From: Nannocystis exedens | GTDB lineage: Bacteria; Myxococcota_A; Polyangia; Nannocystales; Nannocystaceae | NCBI RefSeq assembly: GCF_002343915.1 | Contig: NZ_NETK01000001.1 | Location: 10,192,001-10,256,000, forward strand | DNA length: 64,000 nt | Direction: 5' to 3' | Part shown: positions 43,545-52,573 of the stretch, one piece after another | Numbering within the stretch: the stretch's first letter is position 1 | How the letters are laid out: each line of letters starts with the position of its first letter | The notes under the pieces: model-generated | The model's database searches: none | The model's input: the letters and a program-made list of their open reading frames with translations, nothing else | What the model was told of the DNA's origin: nothing | Translations under genes and position numbers: made by a program

Positions 43545-43572
43545 AGAGACATGCCGGTTCGGGCATGTCTCT
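43545..43572 (+). terminator. 11-bp hairpin with T-rich tail
   Basis: AGAGACATGCC (43545-43555) pairs perfectly with GGCATGTCTCT (43562-43572) around a 6-nt loop and is followed by TTCTTTC. This is the closest match here to a classical intrinsic terminator. Confidence 0.65.
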
Positions 43573-43750
43573 TTCTTTCAAAAAGGAATCGTCACGGTTG
43601 CGGGCGGACGTCCGCGACGCGCTGCCGGTCGGCGCGGGACTGGCGCGAACGGGCGCGTAGGCGGCGGACGGGCGCGCTCGTGGGCCAGGAGCCGGGGCGC
43701 TGCAGGGGGGCGGCGCGGCGTCGGGGGCCGACCCGTGCCAAGAAGGGCGC

Positions 43751-44374
43751 GTGACGCCACGACGCCGCTCGCTCGCCCTGCTGCCCGCTGCGGCGTTGTT
43801 GCGCGCGGCGCTGGAGAGCGCGCCGGCGCTGGCCGGCGACGGGGTCTCGCCGGTCGGCACGTTCGTCGACCCGTTCCTCGTCAAGCCGCAGGGCCTGCGC
43901 GCGACCGGCGTGTACCTGCACGTCTCGCCGGCGCTGTTCGGCCTCGACGTGCGGTCGCCGGGCTTCCAGACGTGGGGCTGGGGGCTCGGCGCGGGGCGCT
44001 ACTGGACGCTGCGCAAGCGCCTGGCGCTCGCCTTCGGCGGGTTCTTCGAGCACCTCTTGTGGGTCAACCCCTACAAGGACAGCTGGGCCGGCGCGACGTT
44101 CAACTTCGTGCGCTTCGGGCCCGAGCTGCGGGTCGGCGCCAGCAACGAGCGCGTGTTCGGCTACGGCCTCCTGCGCGTGGGCCTCGACCTGGTGGTCGGC
44201 ACGCCGGAGGCGAACCTCGCGCAGATGTTCGTCACCGAGGTCGGCGCCGGTCTCCAGGGCGCGCTCGGCAAGCACCGGCGGCTGCTCCTCGGCGTCGAGC
44301 CGGCGTTCGACGCGTCGGTGCCGCGGCCGTGGCTGCTGTTCCGCGTGCGAGCGATCGTGGGCGTTCGCTTCTGA
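43751..44374 (+). CDS. Predicted outer-membrane beta-barrel-like protein
   Basis: This 207-residue exported protein starts at GTG 43751, preceded by AAGGG. Its signal peptide ends near ALA (about residue 28). The mature part alternates hydrophobic and Gly/aromatic residues (GWGLGAGRYWTLRKRLALAFGGFFEHLLW, FGYGLLRVGLDLVVG) and ends in a strand with terminal Phe (IVGVRF). This is the usual C-terminal signature for barrel insertion by the BAM machinery. It may be a small 8-strand barrel; no family name can be assigned. Confidence 0.75.
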   Translation: MTPRRRSLALLPAAALLRAALESAPALAGDGVSPVGTFVDPFLVKPQGLRATGVYLHVSPALFGLDVRSPGFQTWGWGLGAGRYWTLRKRLALAFGGFFEHLLWVNPYKDSWAGATFNFVRFGPELRVGASNERVFGYGLLRVGLDLVVGTPEANLAQMFVTEVGAGLQGALGKHRRLLLGVEPAFDASVPRPWLLFRVRAIVGVRF

Positions 44375-44713
44375 CGGTGGATCGAGATCGGCGGGCGCCG
44401 GCGACGTCGGCGAGCCAGCGGCGAGGAAGAATTCGTCGGCGCGATTTCGTCGTCGACCGCGGCGCCGCGCTGCTTGCATGTCATGGGCCCGCGGCGAGAA
44501 GTGCCCGCGGTGACGCCGGCTTGGCGGACGAGCACGGGGTCGATCGGTCGGTGAAACGGGGCTCGCGACCGGCGACGCGGGCGGAGGAATCATTCCGCGG
44601 AGCGGCGGTTGGATCGTCGACGCTGTCGATTGTCCGGTCCGGTCGTCGCGCCGCGTGCGTCCGCGGTGAGGCGGCCATGTTCGATCGCCTGCGGCGATCG
44701 GAGCCACGAGCAC
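44375..44713. other. Gene-free region upstream of DUF4215 gene
   Basis: 340 nt. The frame of the downstream gene is open back to 44609 but lacks a signal peptide there. No clear promoter hexamers or hairpins were picked out. Confidence 0.35.
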
Positions 44714-46585
44714 ATGCAATTGAAGATCGTTCCTCCTCCTCTCACCATTTCCTCGCTCGCGCTGGCCACGGTGATGCTGGGCCCGGCCTGCGACGCCGCC
44801 GTCGAGATCACGGTCCACGTCGAGGTGCCGGCGGCGCCCGGCGTGTGCGGCGACGGGGCGCTGCAGCCCGGCGAGGAATGCGATGACGACATCGACAACG
44901 GCCCGGGCGCTCGCTGTCTCGCCGACTGTATGCTCAATGTCTGCGGCGACGGCGATGTCGGGCCCGAGGAGGAGTGCGACGACGGCGCGGGCAACGGCGA
45001 CACCGCCGCGTGCAAGCTCGACTGCACGTTCAACGTCTGCGGCGACGGCCTGGTCGGGCCGATGGAGGGCTGCGACGACGCCAACGAGGTCGACGACGAC
45101 GCGTGCAACAACGAGTGCGTGGCGGCGAGCTGCGGCGACGGGGTGGTCCAGGCCCCGGAGGCGTGCGACGACGGCGACTCCGACGACTCCGACCTGTGTA
45201 CCTCGGCGTGCCTGGCGGCGGCGTGCGGCGACGGGTTCGTCCAGCCCGACAACGGCGAGGGCTGCGACGACGGCGACGACAACGCCGACGACGGCGACTG
45301 CACGCTGTCCTGCGAGCCGGCGACCTGCGGCGACGGGCTGCTGCACACCGCGGGCAGCGGCGCGGAGGCGTGCGACCTCGGGCCGGCGAACGGTACGGGT
45401 TCGGACTGCAGCGGCGCTTGCACGCTCGACGTGTGCGGCGACGGGTACGTCGGCGGCGGCGAGGCGTGCGACGACGGCAATACGCTCGACGGCGACGGCT
45501 GCGTCGCCGATTGCACGATGGAGACCTGCGGCAACGGGGTGATCGACGCCGGGGAGCAGTGCGACGACGGCAAGGACGGCGATTGGTTCGACGAATGCAC
45601 CGACTGGTGTACGGGCCCGACCTGCGGCGACGGGCTGGCGCACTGGGCGCTCGGCGAGGCCTGCGACCCCGGGCCCAACAACGAGGAGCTCGGCCCCTGC
45701 ACCCCGGCGTGCCAGATGGCCTGGTGCGGCGACGGCTACCTGTGGGCCGGGGTCGAGGCGTGCGACGAGGGCGTGAACAACGGGCCCGAGGGGGCCTGCG
45801 ACAGCGACTGCACGCTGCCGCTGTGCGGCAACGGGGAGATCGATCCGCTGGAGGAGTGCGACGACGCCAACGACGACAACGACGACGGGTGTACCGACAG
45901 CTGCCGCTTCCCCATGTGCGGCGACGGCATCGAGCAAGCCGGCGAGGAGTGCGACGGGGGCCCGAGCAACGCCGACTGGTATGAATGCACCAAGTCGTGC
46001 CATGTCGCGGCGTGCGGCGACGGTCTGCTGTGGGTCGGGGAGGAGGCGTGCGACGACGGCAACACCCTCGACGGGGACCTCTGCAACGCCGACTGCACGG
46101 TGCCGCTGCGGGTGTTCGTGACGAGCGCGACCTACACCGGCGATCTCGGCGGGGTCGAGGGCGCGGCGGCGAAGTGCCAGGAGCGCGCCGAGGCGGCCGG
46201 CCTCGGCGGGATCTGGCGCGCGTGGATCGCCACCCCCACGTCGCCGGTGTGGCTGCACATCGACGATTCGTGGTACGGCTACGCGCGCGTCGACGGGGTG
46301 GAGATCGGGGCGAGCCTCGGGGGCCTGTTCGACGGGACGATCGACGCGCCGATCGTGGTGGACGAATGGGGGCACACGCTCGGCCAGTTCGCGGTGTGGA
46401 CGGGCATGAACGCGAACCTGTCCCCGGCGGCGGAGAACTGCGCCGGCTGGACGATGCCGACGACGACGGGCCGCGTCGGCAGGACGACGGCGACGGACGC
46501 GAAGTGGGTCGATACGGGGGCCGCGAACGCGTCGAGCTGCGCGAGCAAGCGGCGGCTGTATTGCTTCGAGCAGCAGCCGGAGTGA
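44714..46585 (+). CDS. DUF4215 Cys-rich repeat lipoprotein
   Basis: This 623-residue surface protein has a lipobox signal (LGPAC, Cys about 24). About 13 repeats of roughly 35-40 residues follow, with the C-G-D/N-G...E.CDDGN...D.C...C pattern of the DUF4215 family. The last 150 residues are a separate domain (VFVTSATYTGDLGGVEGAAAKC to the C-terminus) with four Cys, matching the collagenase NC10/endostatin-like or DUF1554-type domain often attached in myxobacteria. ATG 44714 is chosen because it gives the signal peptide. The disulfide-rich repeats suggest a rigid extracellular stalk presenting the C-terminal domain. Confidence 0.93.
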   Translation: MQLKIVPPPLTISSLALATVMLGPACDAAVEITVHVEVPAAPGVCGDGALQPGEECDDDIDNGPGARCLADCMLNVCGDGDVGPEEECDDGAGNGDTAACKLDCTFNVCGDGLVGPMEGCDDANEVDDDACNNECVAASCGDGVVQAPEACDDGDSDDSDLCTSACLAAACGDGFVQPDNGEGCDDGDDNADDGDCTLSCEPATCGDGLLHTAGSGAEACDLGPANGTGSDCSGACTLDVCGDGYVGGGEACDDGNTLDGDGCVADCTMETCGNGVIDAGEQCDDGKDGDWFDECTDWCTGPTCGDGLAHWALGEACDPGPNNEELGPCTPACQMAWCGDGYLWAGVEACDEGVNNGPEGACDSDCTLPLCGNGEIDPLEECDDANDDNDDGCTDSCRFPMCGDGIEQAGEECDGGPSNADWYECTKSCHVAACGDGLLWVGEEACDDGNTLDGDLCNADCTVPLRVFVTSATYTGDLGGVEGAAAKCQERAEAAGLGGIWRAWIATPTSPVWLHIDDSWYGYARVDGVEIGASLGGLFDGTIDAPIVVDEWGHTLGQFAVWTGMNANLSPAAENCAGWTMPTTTGRVGRTTATDAKWVDTGAANASSCASKRRLYCFEQQPE

Positions 46586-46870
46586 AGCGCTCGCGGCAAT
46601 TCACGCACGCGCCGTCGCTGCGACCCGTGGGAGACGACGGCGCGGCCGGCGCGACGCGGTGGACGTGCAGGCGGGCGGGCGTCGAGGTGGGCCGCGGCGG
46701 CGTCGCGCCCGCGAGGGCGCCGCGGGCTGGCCGATGCAGGAGGGGCGGCGCCGGGGGGAATGCTGGCACTGCGGCTCGCTCGCCGCGGGGCCGCGGTATG
46801 CCGGGAGGATGGGCGAAGCGGTCGTGAGCCGTGTCTAGCAGACGATGGACGGCGGGCATGCGTGTGTCTT

Positions 46871-46900
46871 GGAGGGCATGTCGGAAAAGATATGTCCTCC
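46871..46900. terminator. GGAGGGCAT-ATGTCCTCC hairpin
   Basis: A 9-bp stem with one G-U pair (46871-46879 / 46892-46900) and an A-rich 12-nt loop. Confidence 0.5.
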
Positions 46901-46948
46901 CGGACATCGCGTGCGGACGCAGCGCGAGCGAGCTTGATGTGTTTTTAT

Positions 46949-46972
46949 GGACATGTCCAAGAAGATATGTCC
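46949..46972. terminator. GGACAT-ATGTCC hairpin
   Basis: A 6-bp perfect stem with a 12-nt loop, 49 nt after the previous hairpin. Both share the loop-side text AAGATATGTCC. Confidence 0.45.
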
Positions 46973-47151
46973 TGCAGGTCAGGACGCGAGCGCCGCCGCA
47001 CGCGCTCGCGGGTACGCATCGAGCACGCAACCGGTGCGTCCTGCGCGCGCGATGGAGCCCCGCGCCCGGGTGCCGAGCCCTTCGTCGGCGACGGCGGGGC
47101 GCGGGCGTGTTAGTCTCGCGGGCGCGTGCGAAAGGGGCGAGGGGGCGGCTG

Positions 47152-48066
47152 ATGGGTGTTCTGCGCGGGCCCGAGGGGGACGTCGAGCTGCCGGAGCGCT
47201 GCCTGATCGGGCGGTCGCGCGGCTGTGACCTGGTGCTCGCCGCGCGCGACGTGTCCGGCGAGCACGCGGTGCTTCAGTGGTCGGCGACGCACTGGGAGCT
47301 GCGCGACCTCGGCAGCCGCAACGGCTCGTACGTCGGCGAGGTGCGGCTGACGCCCGGGGGACGGGCGACGCTGGCGGCCGGCGCGACGCTGCAGTTCGGG
47401 CACGAGTCGGGGACGTGGCAGCTCATCGACGCCGGCGCGCCGCGGGCGCTGGCGGTGGCCCTGGTCGACGGGACGCGGCGGGCCGCGGAGGGGGGCTACC
47501 TGGCGCTGCCGCACGAGTCGGAGCCGCGCGCGGCGATCTACCAGACCGGTGACGGCCGCTGGTGGCTCGAACAGGACGGCGCGACGCGGGAGGTCGAGGA
47601 CCGCACGGTGATCGACGCCGACGGGCTGTGGCGGGTGTGCCTGCCCGCGAGGGCGGCGGGGCCGCGGGAGGACGGTGCGTCGCTACGGACGGTGGCGCAG
47701 CTGCGCCTGCGGTTCGCGGTGAGCGACGACGAGGAGGAGGTCGAGCTGGTCGCCTGCAGCGGCGAGCGCCGCCTCGACCTGCAGGCGCGCGCGCCACACT
47801 ACCCGCTGCTGCTGCTGCTGGCGCGCCGGCGCGTGGCCGATGTTGCCGCCGGAGTGCCGGCGGGCGAGCAGGGCTGGCTGCGCCAGGGCGAGCTGCTGGC
47901 GATGCTGGGGATGAAGGAAGATCGGCTCGGCGTGTTGATCCACGGCGCACGCGCGCAGCTGGCCCGCGCCGGCGTGGCCGACGCGGCGGCGCTGATCGAG
48001 CGCAGGCCCGGGACGCGGCTGCTGCGGCTCGGGGTGGCGGCGATCGAAGTGGTTCCGCTCGCGTAG
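47152..48066 (+). CDS. FHA-domain protein with C-terminal helical effector domain
   Basis: This 304-residue cytosolic protein has a forkhead-associated domain at about residues 5-85, with the phosphothreonine-binding pattern GRSRGCD, SGEHAVL and DLGSRNGSY. A middle segment contains a second beta-rich stretch, and the C-terminal 120 residues include YPLLLLLARRR..GEQGWLRQGELLAMLGM. That region is laid out like the winged-helix of OmpR-type regulators found in myxobacterial FHA proteins. It probably reads Ser/Thr-kinase phosphorylation and passes the signal on. ATG 47152 is preceded by a purine-rich GAGGGGGCGG stretch. Confidence 0.85.
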   Translation: MGVLRGPEGDVELPERCLIGRSRGCDLVLAARDVSGEHAVLQWSATHWELRDLGSRNGSYVGEVRLTPGGRATLAAGATLQFGHESGTWQLIDAGAPRALAVALVDGTRRAAEGGYLALPHESEPRAAIYQTGDGRWWLEQDGATREVEDRTVIDADGLWRVCLPARAAGPREDGASLRTVAQLRLRFAVSDDEEEVELVACSGERRLDLQARAPHYPLLLLLARRRVADVAAGVPAGEQGWLRQGELLAMLGMKEDRLGVLIHGARAQLARAGVADAAALIERRPGTRLLRLGVAAIEVVPLA

Positions 48067-48250
48067 GCGCCCGCAGCCGTCGCTCGTCGCGCGAGGCGCC
48101 GCGTGCGGGCGCAAGGTCCGCGACCGGGAGCGGCTGTACCCGCTCATGCGGCGCGGCATGTCGCGCGAGCGAGGGCGATCGCCGGCGACCCGCGGCCGTC
48201 GCGACTCAGCCGTGCAGCTTGGCCGCGAGCACGTCGACGTTGTCGACGCC

Positions 48251-48270
48251 CCGCTCTCATGAGAGAGCGG
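48251..48270. terminator. CCGCTCTC-ATGA-GAGAGCGG hairpin
   Basis: A perfect 8-bp stem with a tetraloop, 184 nt downstream of the FHA gene. Confidence 0.5.
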
Positions 48271-48460
48271 CGTGCTCACCCCGGCCCGAGGACGTGGCCG
48301 ACGACCCGCCATTCGCACGACGAGGGCGGCGGCCGTGATTCGGACGGCTTCCCGGCGCGGTCGACTCGCCGTCGTCGGGGCGAGGCCCGGCTGCAGTGTT
48401 ATAAAAGACGTGATTGCGCGGACGGCTCACCATTCGTGTGAGGCGAGCCGCGGTCGCAGC

Positions 48461-48491
48461 GGTGCACCCGCGGCGACGTCGCGGATGCACC
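48461..48491 (-). terminator. GGTGCA..TGCACC hairpin
   Basis: Stem of 6 bp, one mismatch and 5 bp (48461-48472 / 48480-48491), 131 nt past the lipoprotein stop on the minus strand. Confidence 0.4.
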
Positions 48492-48621
48492 GTGTCTCGC
48501 GGGCGTCGGGTTCTGCCCTGCGACGATTCGCGTCGCCGTGGGGCATGGTCTCGTCGCTCCTGCCCGCGAGGCATTCGGTGGCGACGACTGCATGCGCGCG
48601 TCGGCGAGACCCGCGGCGCGC

Positions 48622-49332
48622 TCAGGGCACGTACTTCAGGCGAAGCTCTTCCGCCGCCTCGCGCGCGGCCTGCAGCGGCGCCTGCGGGCATACCGTGGTG
48701 GTCGCCTCGTGGAGCGTGCCGTCGAGCTCGAGCTCCATCTCCTCGAACATGTCGGTCGGCGGGTCGCACAACGGATCGGGGCTGTCGAGCACCTCGATCA
48801 GCGCGGGGTCGGTGAACACCTCGAGCGCGAGGGCGAAGTCCTCCGTGTCGATCTCGACCTCGGTCACCGGGTTGCCGAGGTCGCCGACCTTCTCGACCCG
48901 CAAGAGCCCCGTCGACAGCAGCTCGACGAAGCCGTCGCAGTCCGACTCGGGCGGGCACAGGCCGGAGACCGAGCGCAGGGTGAAGCGCTCGAACCCCTCG
49001 CTGGCGCCGGTGGTCTCGTCGGGGCCGCTGGTGCCGCTGACGGAGGGGTCGCTGGCGCTGTCGTCGTCGCCGGTGGAGCTGGCGCCGCTGGTGCCGCTGA
49101 CGGAGGGATCGCTGGCGCTGTCGTCGTCGCCGGTGGAGCTGGCGCCGCTGGTGCCGTCCGAGGTGCTCGGGGTGCTGGCGGTGACGGGCGGGTCGCCGGT
49201 CTCGTCCCCCGAGGTGGCGGTCGAGTCGCTGTCGGTCTCGAGGGTGTCGCCGATGTTCTTCGAGTCTGGGGTGCAGGCGTAAACGAGGGTGGAGAGGGCG
49301 AGGCAAGGCAAGAGAAGGGATCGGAAGTGCAT
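48622..49332 (-). CDS. Lipoprotein with Ser/Asp/Thr tandem linker
   Basis: This 236-residue lipoprotein has a signal peptide ending in LVYAC (Cys21). Next comes an acidic Thr/Ser linker containing two near-identical 20-residue copies (SGASSTGDDDSASDPSV), encoded by a 60-bp tandem repeat at about 49027-49146. The C-terminal 120 residues form a compact domain with four Cys (GLCPPESDCDGF, PDPLCDPP, TTVCPQ). No family is recognised. The domain contains alternating strands and acidic helices and may be an extracellular binding domain. ATG 49332 is chosen from the signal peptide; the frame extends upstream without merit. Confidence 0.85.
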   Translation of the reverse strand: MHFRSLLLPCLALSTLVYACTPDSKNIGDTLETDSDSTATSGDETGDPPVTASTPSTSDGTSGASSTGDDDSASDPSVSGTSGASSTGDDDSASDPSVSGTSGPDETTGASEGFERFTLRSVSGLCPPESDCDGFVELLSTGLLRVEKVGDLGNPVTEVEIDTEDFALALEVFTDPALIEVLDSPDPLCDPPTDMFEEMELELDGTLHEATTTVCPQAPLQAAREAAEELRLKYVP

Positions 49333-49378
49333 GGTGAAAGCTCGTTTGCCCCTGAGTGCCCGGGTGCTCGGGGGCCCA

Positions 49379-50514
49379 TCACGGGGCCGACGAATTTTTT
49401 TGCGGGCGAGGTTCCGCCGGCGCGGGGAGGTGGCAGTCGAGCCGCACGCGGGCCGCGAGCGCGCTGTCCGCATGCGCGCGCAAGAAGGCCTCGGCCTCGC
49501 TCCGGCCCTCGGACGCGCGCTCGGAGCGGCACAGGGCGAGCGCCCGCAGGCCGAGCCGCTCGCGCAGCAGGACGCCGGCCGGAAAGTCGCGCTGGTGACG
49601 GCGCAAGCCGGCGAGGGCGTCGTCGGTGCGGCCGGCGTCGATCGCGGCCCGCACCCCGGCGATCAGCTCGGCCTCGCGGGCGAGCGGGTCGGCGGCGGGG
49701 CTCGACGCGGGCTCGCCGACGGTCCCTCCGTCGCGCGGCCGGGCGACGGGCGCCGCGGGCTCAACGGTGGCGACGGGCGAGACAGGCTCGGCGGTGGTGA
49801 GGAGAGCCGCGGGTTCGGCGGTGGCGAGGGGCGAAGCACGCTCGGCGCCGACAGGCTCGCCGGTGACGACCGGTGGCGCGTGCTCGCGGGTGACGACCGA
49901 GGGCGCAGGCTCGACGGTGACGCCAGGAGCAGACTCGCGGGTGTCGACAGGCGGCGCAGGCTCGACGGTGGTCGCCAGGGATGCGGGCCCGCCTGCGAGC
50001 CGTGGTCGGGCCGCGGCGGTCGGGTGCTCCGCAGCGACGGCGGGCGAGGCGGGTCCGGTCCGCGGCGCGGCCGCGAGGACCACGAGGGCGCCGGAGACGG
50101 CGAGGCCGAAGGCCTAGGCGAGGGCGTGATGCCCGGCGGCGGCGGTGCCATGGGCCAGCGCGGCGCCCGGAGCCGCCGCCGCGGCGCCGCTGCCGAGGGC
50201 GAGCAAGAGGCCGGCCCAGACGCGCGCCTGGACGCCCGGCGGCGGGCGGTCGGGAGCCCTGGCGACCCGCAGCGCGGCCGGAGCGGCGGCGGCGAAGGTG
50301 CGATCGAACTGCTCGCGGACCAGGCGGATCCGCGAATACACGGTGTTGACATTGACGCCGAGGGTCTGCGCAATCTCCACAGGTCCTGCAGCGCGTCCTC
50401 CTGAACCTCCGGCGGGACGCCGAGGCGGCGCAGGCAGGCCCAGGCGTACTCGAAGTGGTCCTGGTAGAGCTCGGGGAAGGAAGGGCCGCTCACGGTGCTC
50501 CTGGGTGCCCGCAT
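49379..50514 (-). pseudogene. ECF-type sigma factor fused to membrane/TPR tail, internally deleted
   Basis: Three pieces remain in order. From 50514 (ATG) or 50493 (GTG with AGGAG) there is sigma region 2.1-2.2 (FPELYQDHFEYAWACLRRLGV..VQEDALQD). At about 50380 the sequence jumps, with a frame change, directly into region 4.2 (EIAQTLGVNVNTVYSRIRLVREQF), so about 90-100 residues including the -10 recognition helix are gone. After a membrane segment an in-frame TAG at 50114-50116 interrupts the protein (ALA-stop-AFGLAVSGALVV). Coding continues in the same frame to 49379 through a Pro/Thr/Ala linker into a TPR-like tail. The fused layout is typical of Nannocystis-type sigma factors. This copy should be non-functional. 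Confidence 0.8.
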
Positions 50515-50527
50515 GCCGGTCGCCCCA

Positions 50528-51987
50528 TCACGGAAATCGGGCTTCGATCCCGAGCATGGGCCGCAGACCGACGGGCTGAGCGCGGGCGAGTTCGCCGAGG
50601 CCGGCGACGTGGAAGCCGGGGCGCCGCAGGGCGAGGAGGATGTCGAGGCCGAGGCTGACGGCGAGGACGCGCGTGGGCGCCCAGGCGAGGCCGGGGCTGA
50701 GCTGGGCGGCGATCCACAGGTCGCCGGCGGGCCGCGGATCGGCGACGCCGCAGGCGACGGCGCGCACGTAGCCGAGCTCGAGGCCGCCGCAGACCGGAAA
50801 CTCCAGCCGCCGCCAGCGCGGGACGCCGCACCCGCGCACGGCCCCGGCCGCGACGAGCATGCGCGCGCCGATCGCCGCCGGCTCGGGGTAGGTGACCGCC
50901 CGCGCGGCGTAGGTGCCTGCCAGCTCGACCCGCCAGGCGCCGCGGAAGAGGCCGAGGACGAGGCCGGCGACCGGGCTGTAGGCAGGGATGCCGCCAATTT
51001 CGGCGCCCCCGGCCAGTCGGACTGCCGCCCGAAGGGGCGGCACCGGAGCGGCGGGGCGCGCTGCCGAGGTGGAGGCGGGGGCGTCGAGGGCGGGATCGTC
51101 CGCAAGAGAGGCGGGCAAGCCAGGGGCGCCCTTGGGAGGGGCGCCGGCGCGCGTCGGGGTGTCGGCGGGCGTGGCAGGGGCGCCGGTGGGAGGGGCGCCG
51201 GCGCGCGTCGGGGTGTCGGCGGGCGTGGTAGGGAAGCCAGGGGCGCCGGTGGGAGGGGCGCCGGCGCGCGTCGGGGTGTCGGCGGGCGTGGCGGGGAAGC
51301 CAGGGGCGCCGGTGGGAGGGGCGCCGGCGCGCGTCGGGGCGTCGGCGGGCGCGGCGGGGAAGCCAGGCGCGCCGGTGGGAGGGGCGCCAGCGCGCGTCGG
51401 GGTGTCGGCGGGCATGGCGGGGAAGCCAGGCGCGCCGGGGGGAGGCGGGCCGGCGCGCGTCGAGGCATCTCCGGACGCGGCGGGGGATCCGGGCGCGTCG
51501 ACCGAAGGAACGGGCAGGCCGGGTACGTCGGCCGCGGAGGTCGGGCGGGCCGAGGCGTCGGGCGCGGTCGAGGGTCCCGGGAGGCCGGCCGAAGGGGCGG
51601 GGGCCGGCGAGCCGGCGGGCCCCGCGGCGCGGCGTCGGTGCCGGAAGCGATCCGCGCGACGACGTCCGCCGGGGCGACGGCGAGGGCGATCAACAGCGCC
51701 GTGACGTCCGCGAGGCTGTGGCAGTCGCGGGCCTCGATCGCGCGGCGGTCGTCGAGCTGCGGCCCGCGCAACACCAGCCGCATGCGCCAGCCGGCGCCGG
51801 AGCGCTTCGCGTCGGCCTCGACGCGCACGACCGGTCCGGGAGCGGGCGCAGGCACGAGCTCGCGCAGCCGCCGATGGATGGCGCCGGCGTCCGGGCACCC
51901 GGCTGCGGCCCGCCAGGTCAGCTCGACCCGCGGCGCCTCCGGAGGCGACGCGAACGCGATGAGCAGGCCTGCGAGCGCCAGGAGCAC
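50528..51987 (-). CDS. Exported protein with Pro-rich repeat and barrel-like C-terminus, one frameshift
   Basis: GTG 51987 begins a signal peptide (LLALAGLLIAFA) followed by a domain with paired Cys (AAAGCPDAGAIHRRL, EARDCHSLADV). Near 51620-51640 the frame shifts; continuing in the new frame gives a Pro/Ala/Gly region with six 54-63-bp tandem copies (PADTPTRAGAPPTGAPG). The final 170 residues are strand-rich with Gly/aromatic alternation and a C-terminal Phe-Pro (EARFP), suggesting an outer-membrane barrel. It lies about 15-35 nt upstream of the broken sigma-factor gene in the same direction. Such pairs are common, so they probably formed an operon. Both genes being damaged suggests shared loss of function or an assembly problem in GC-rich repeats. 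Confidence 0.7.
51128..51480 (-). repeat. 63-bp coding tandem repeat, 6 copies
   Basis: GGGAGGGGCGCC marks copies at about 51134, 51188, 51251, 51314, 51377 and 51439. The first spacing is 54 bp and the rest are 63 bp. Translation gives 21-residue PTRAGAPPTGAPGFPA units. Confidence 0.9.
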
Positions 51988-52490
51988 GCGCCCATTCTAC
52001 GCCGCCCGCCGGCCCGTCGGGCCAGGCCGGGCGCTGTCCGCCGGCCTCCATCGTCGCGCGGGCCTCCGCTCCGGGGCAGGCCGGTCGAGCGAGCGGCGAA
52101 CGCCAAGGACGCTCGCTTCATCCGCATAAGAGGCGAATGCGTGGTGCCGCCCATGCGCAGGCGAGCGAGGGCGAGGGCGTGTTCGGGAGGCGTCGCCGAG
52201 GTCGCGACCCGCGGGCAGGAGCGACCGAGGGCGTGTTCGCGAGGCGTCGCCGAGGTCGCCCGAGGAGCGCGCGCGGCCTGTCGGAGAGCCGCGCGTCTGT
52301 CTCGCGCTCGCTGGGCCACCGGGCGCGGATCAGGCCTCTCGCGCATCGGGAGCGCCGCTGCGGTCACCGACCACGATCGGCGAGATTGGCCCGACTCGTC
52401 GCAGCCGGGCTACGGACGCGGAGTCCGCGAGCCTTCCCTGTCCCAGAGCGGTCGATCGCGGTACGGATGGGCCGGTCGCCTCGAGCGGGA
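51988..52490. other. Gap with 34-bp direct repeat
   Basis: No supported gene. CGAGGGCGTGTTCG..GTCGCCGAGGTCGC occurs at 52172-52205 and 52226-52259 with one mismatch (54-bp period). Confidence 0.6.
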
Positions 52491-52491
52491 T

Positions 52492-52507
52492 ATGTCCGAT
52501 CGGACAT
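52492..52507. repeat. Perfect 16-bp palindrome ATGTCCGATCGGACAT
   Basis: A member of the GGACAT family, 67 nt upstream of the zinc-ribbon lipoprotein start; CATGCC half-sites follow. This is one of the few copies lying upstream of a start rather than after a stop. Confidence 0.65.
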
Positions 52508-52573
52508 GCCCTCCAAGCCATGCCGGCAATGGCGCTCATTGACACGGCCCGCGGAGGGGGCGAAGGATCGCGC

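Larger units (their letters stand above)
43316..43750. other. Element-rich intergenic region
   Basis: 435 nt with at least three CATG-type hairpins (two annotated separately; a third, imperfect one lies at 43427-43475) and no supported gene. Translations on both strands show recurrent ACP..H/RACLF phrases that come from the repeats rather than from a protein. Confidence 0.6.
46586..47151. other. Element-rich intergenic region before FHA gene
   Basis: About 565 nt without a supported gene. It holds two GGACAT-type hairpins, annotated separately, 290-390 nt after the DUF4215 stop. The FHA-gene frame is open through part of it but lacks protein-like composition. Confidence 0.5.
48067..48621. 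other. Intergenic region between convergent genes
   Basis: About 555 nt with no supported gene, lying between the FHA gene and the lipoprotein gene that ends at 48622. It contains the two hairpins annotated next and an AT-rich patch (TTATAAAA, about 48399) that is unusual for this sequence. Confidence 0.5.

Noticed and set aside
46586..47151. Possible insertion sequence in the repeat-rich gap
   Set aside because: No transposase frame, no terminal inverted repeats and no target-site duplication seen; only small hairpins.
48206..48300. Minus-strand peptide ending VDVLAAKLHG before a stop
   Set aside because: An upstream stop lies about 15 codons away and there is no start or family; at most a relic.
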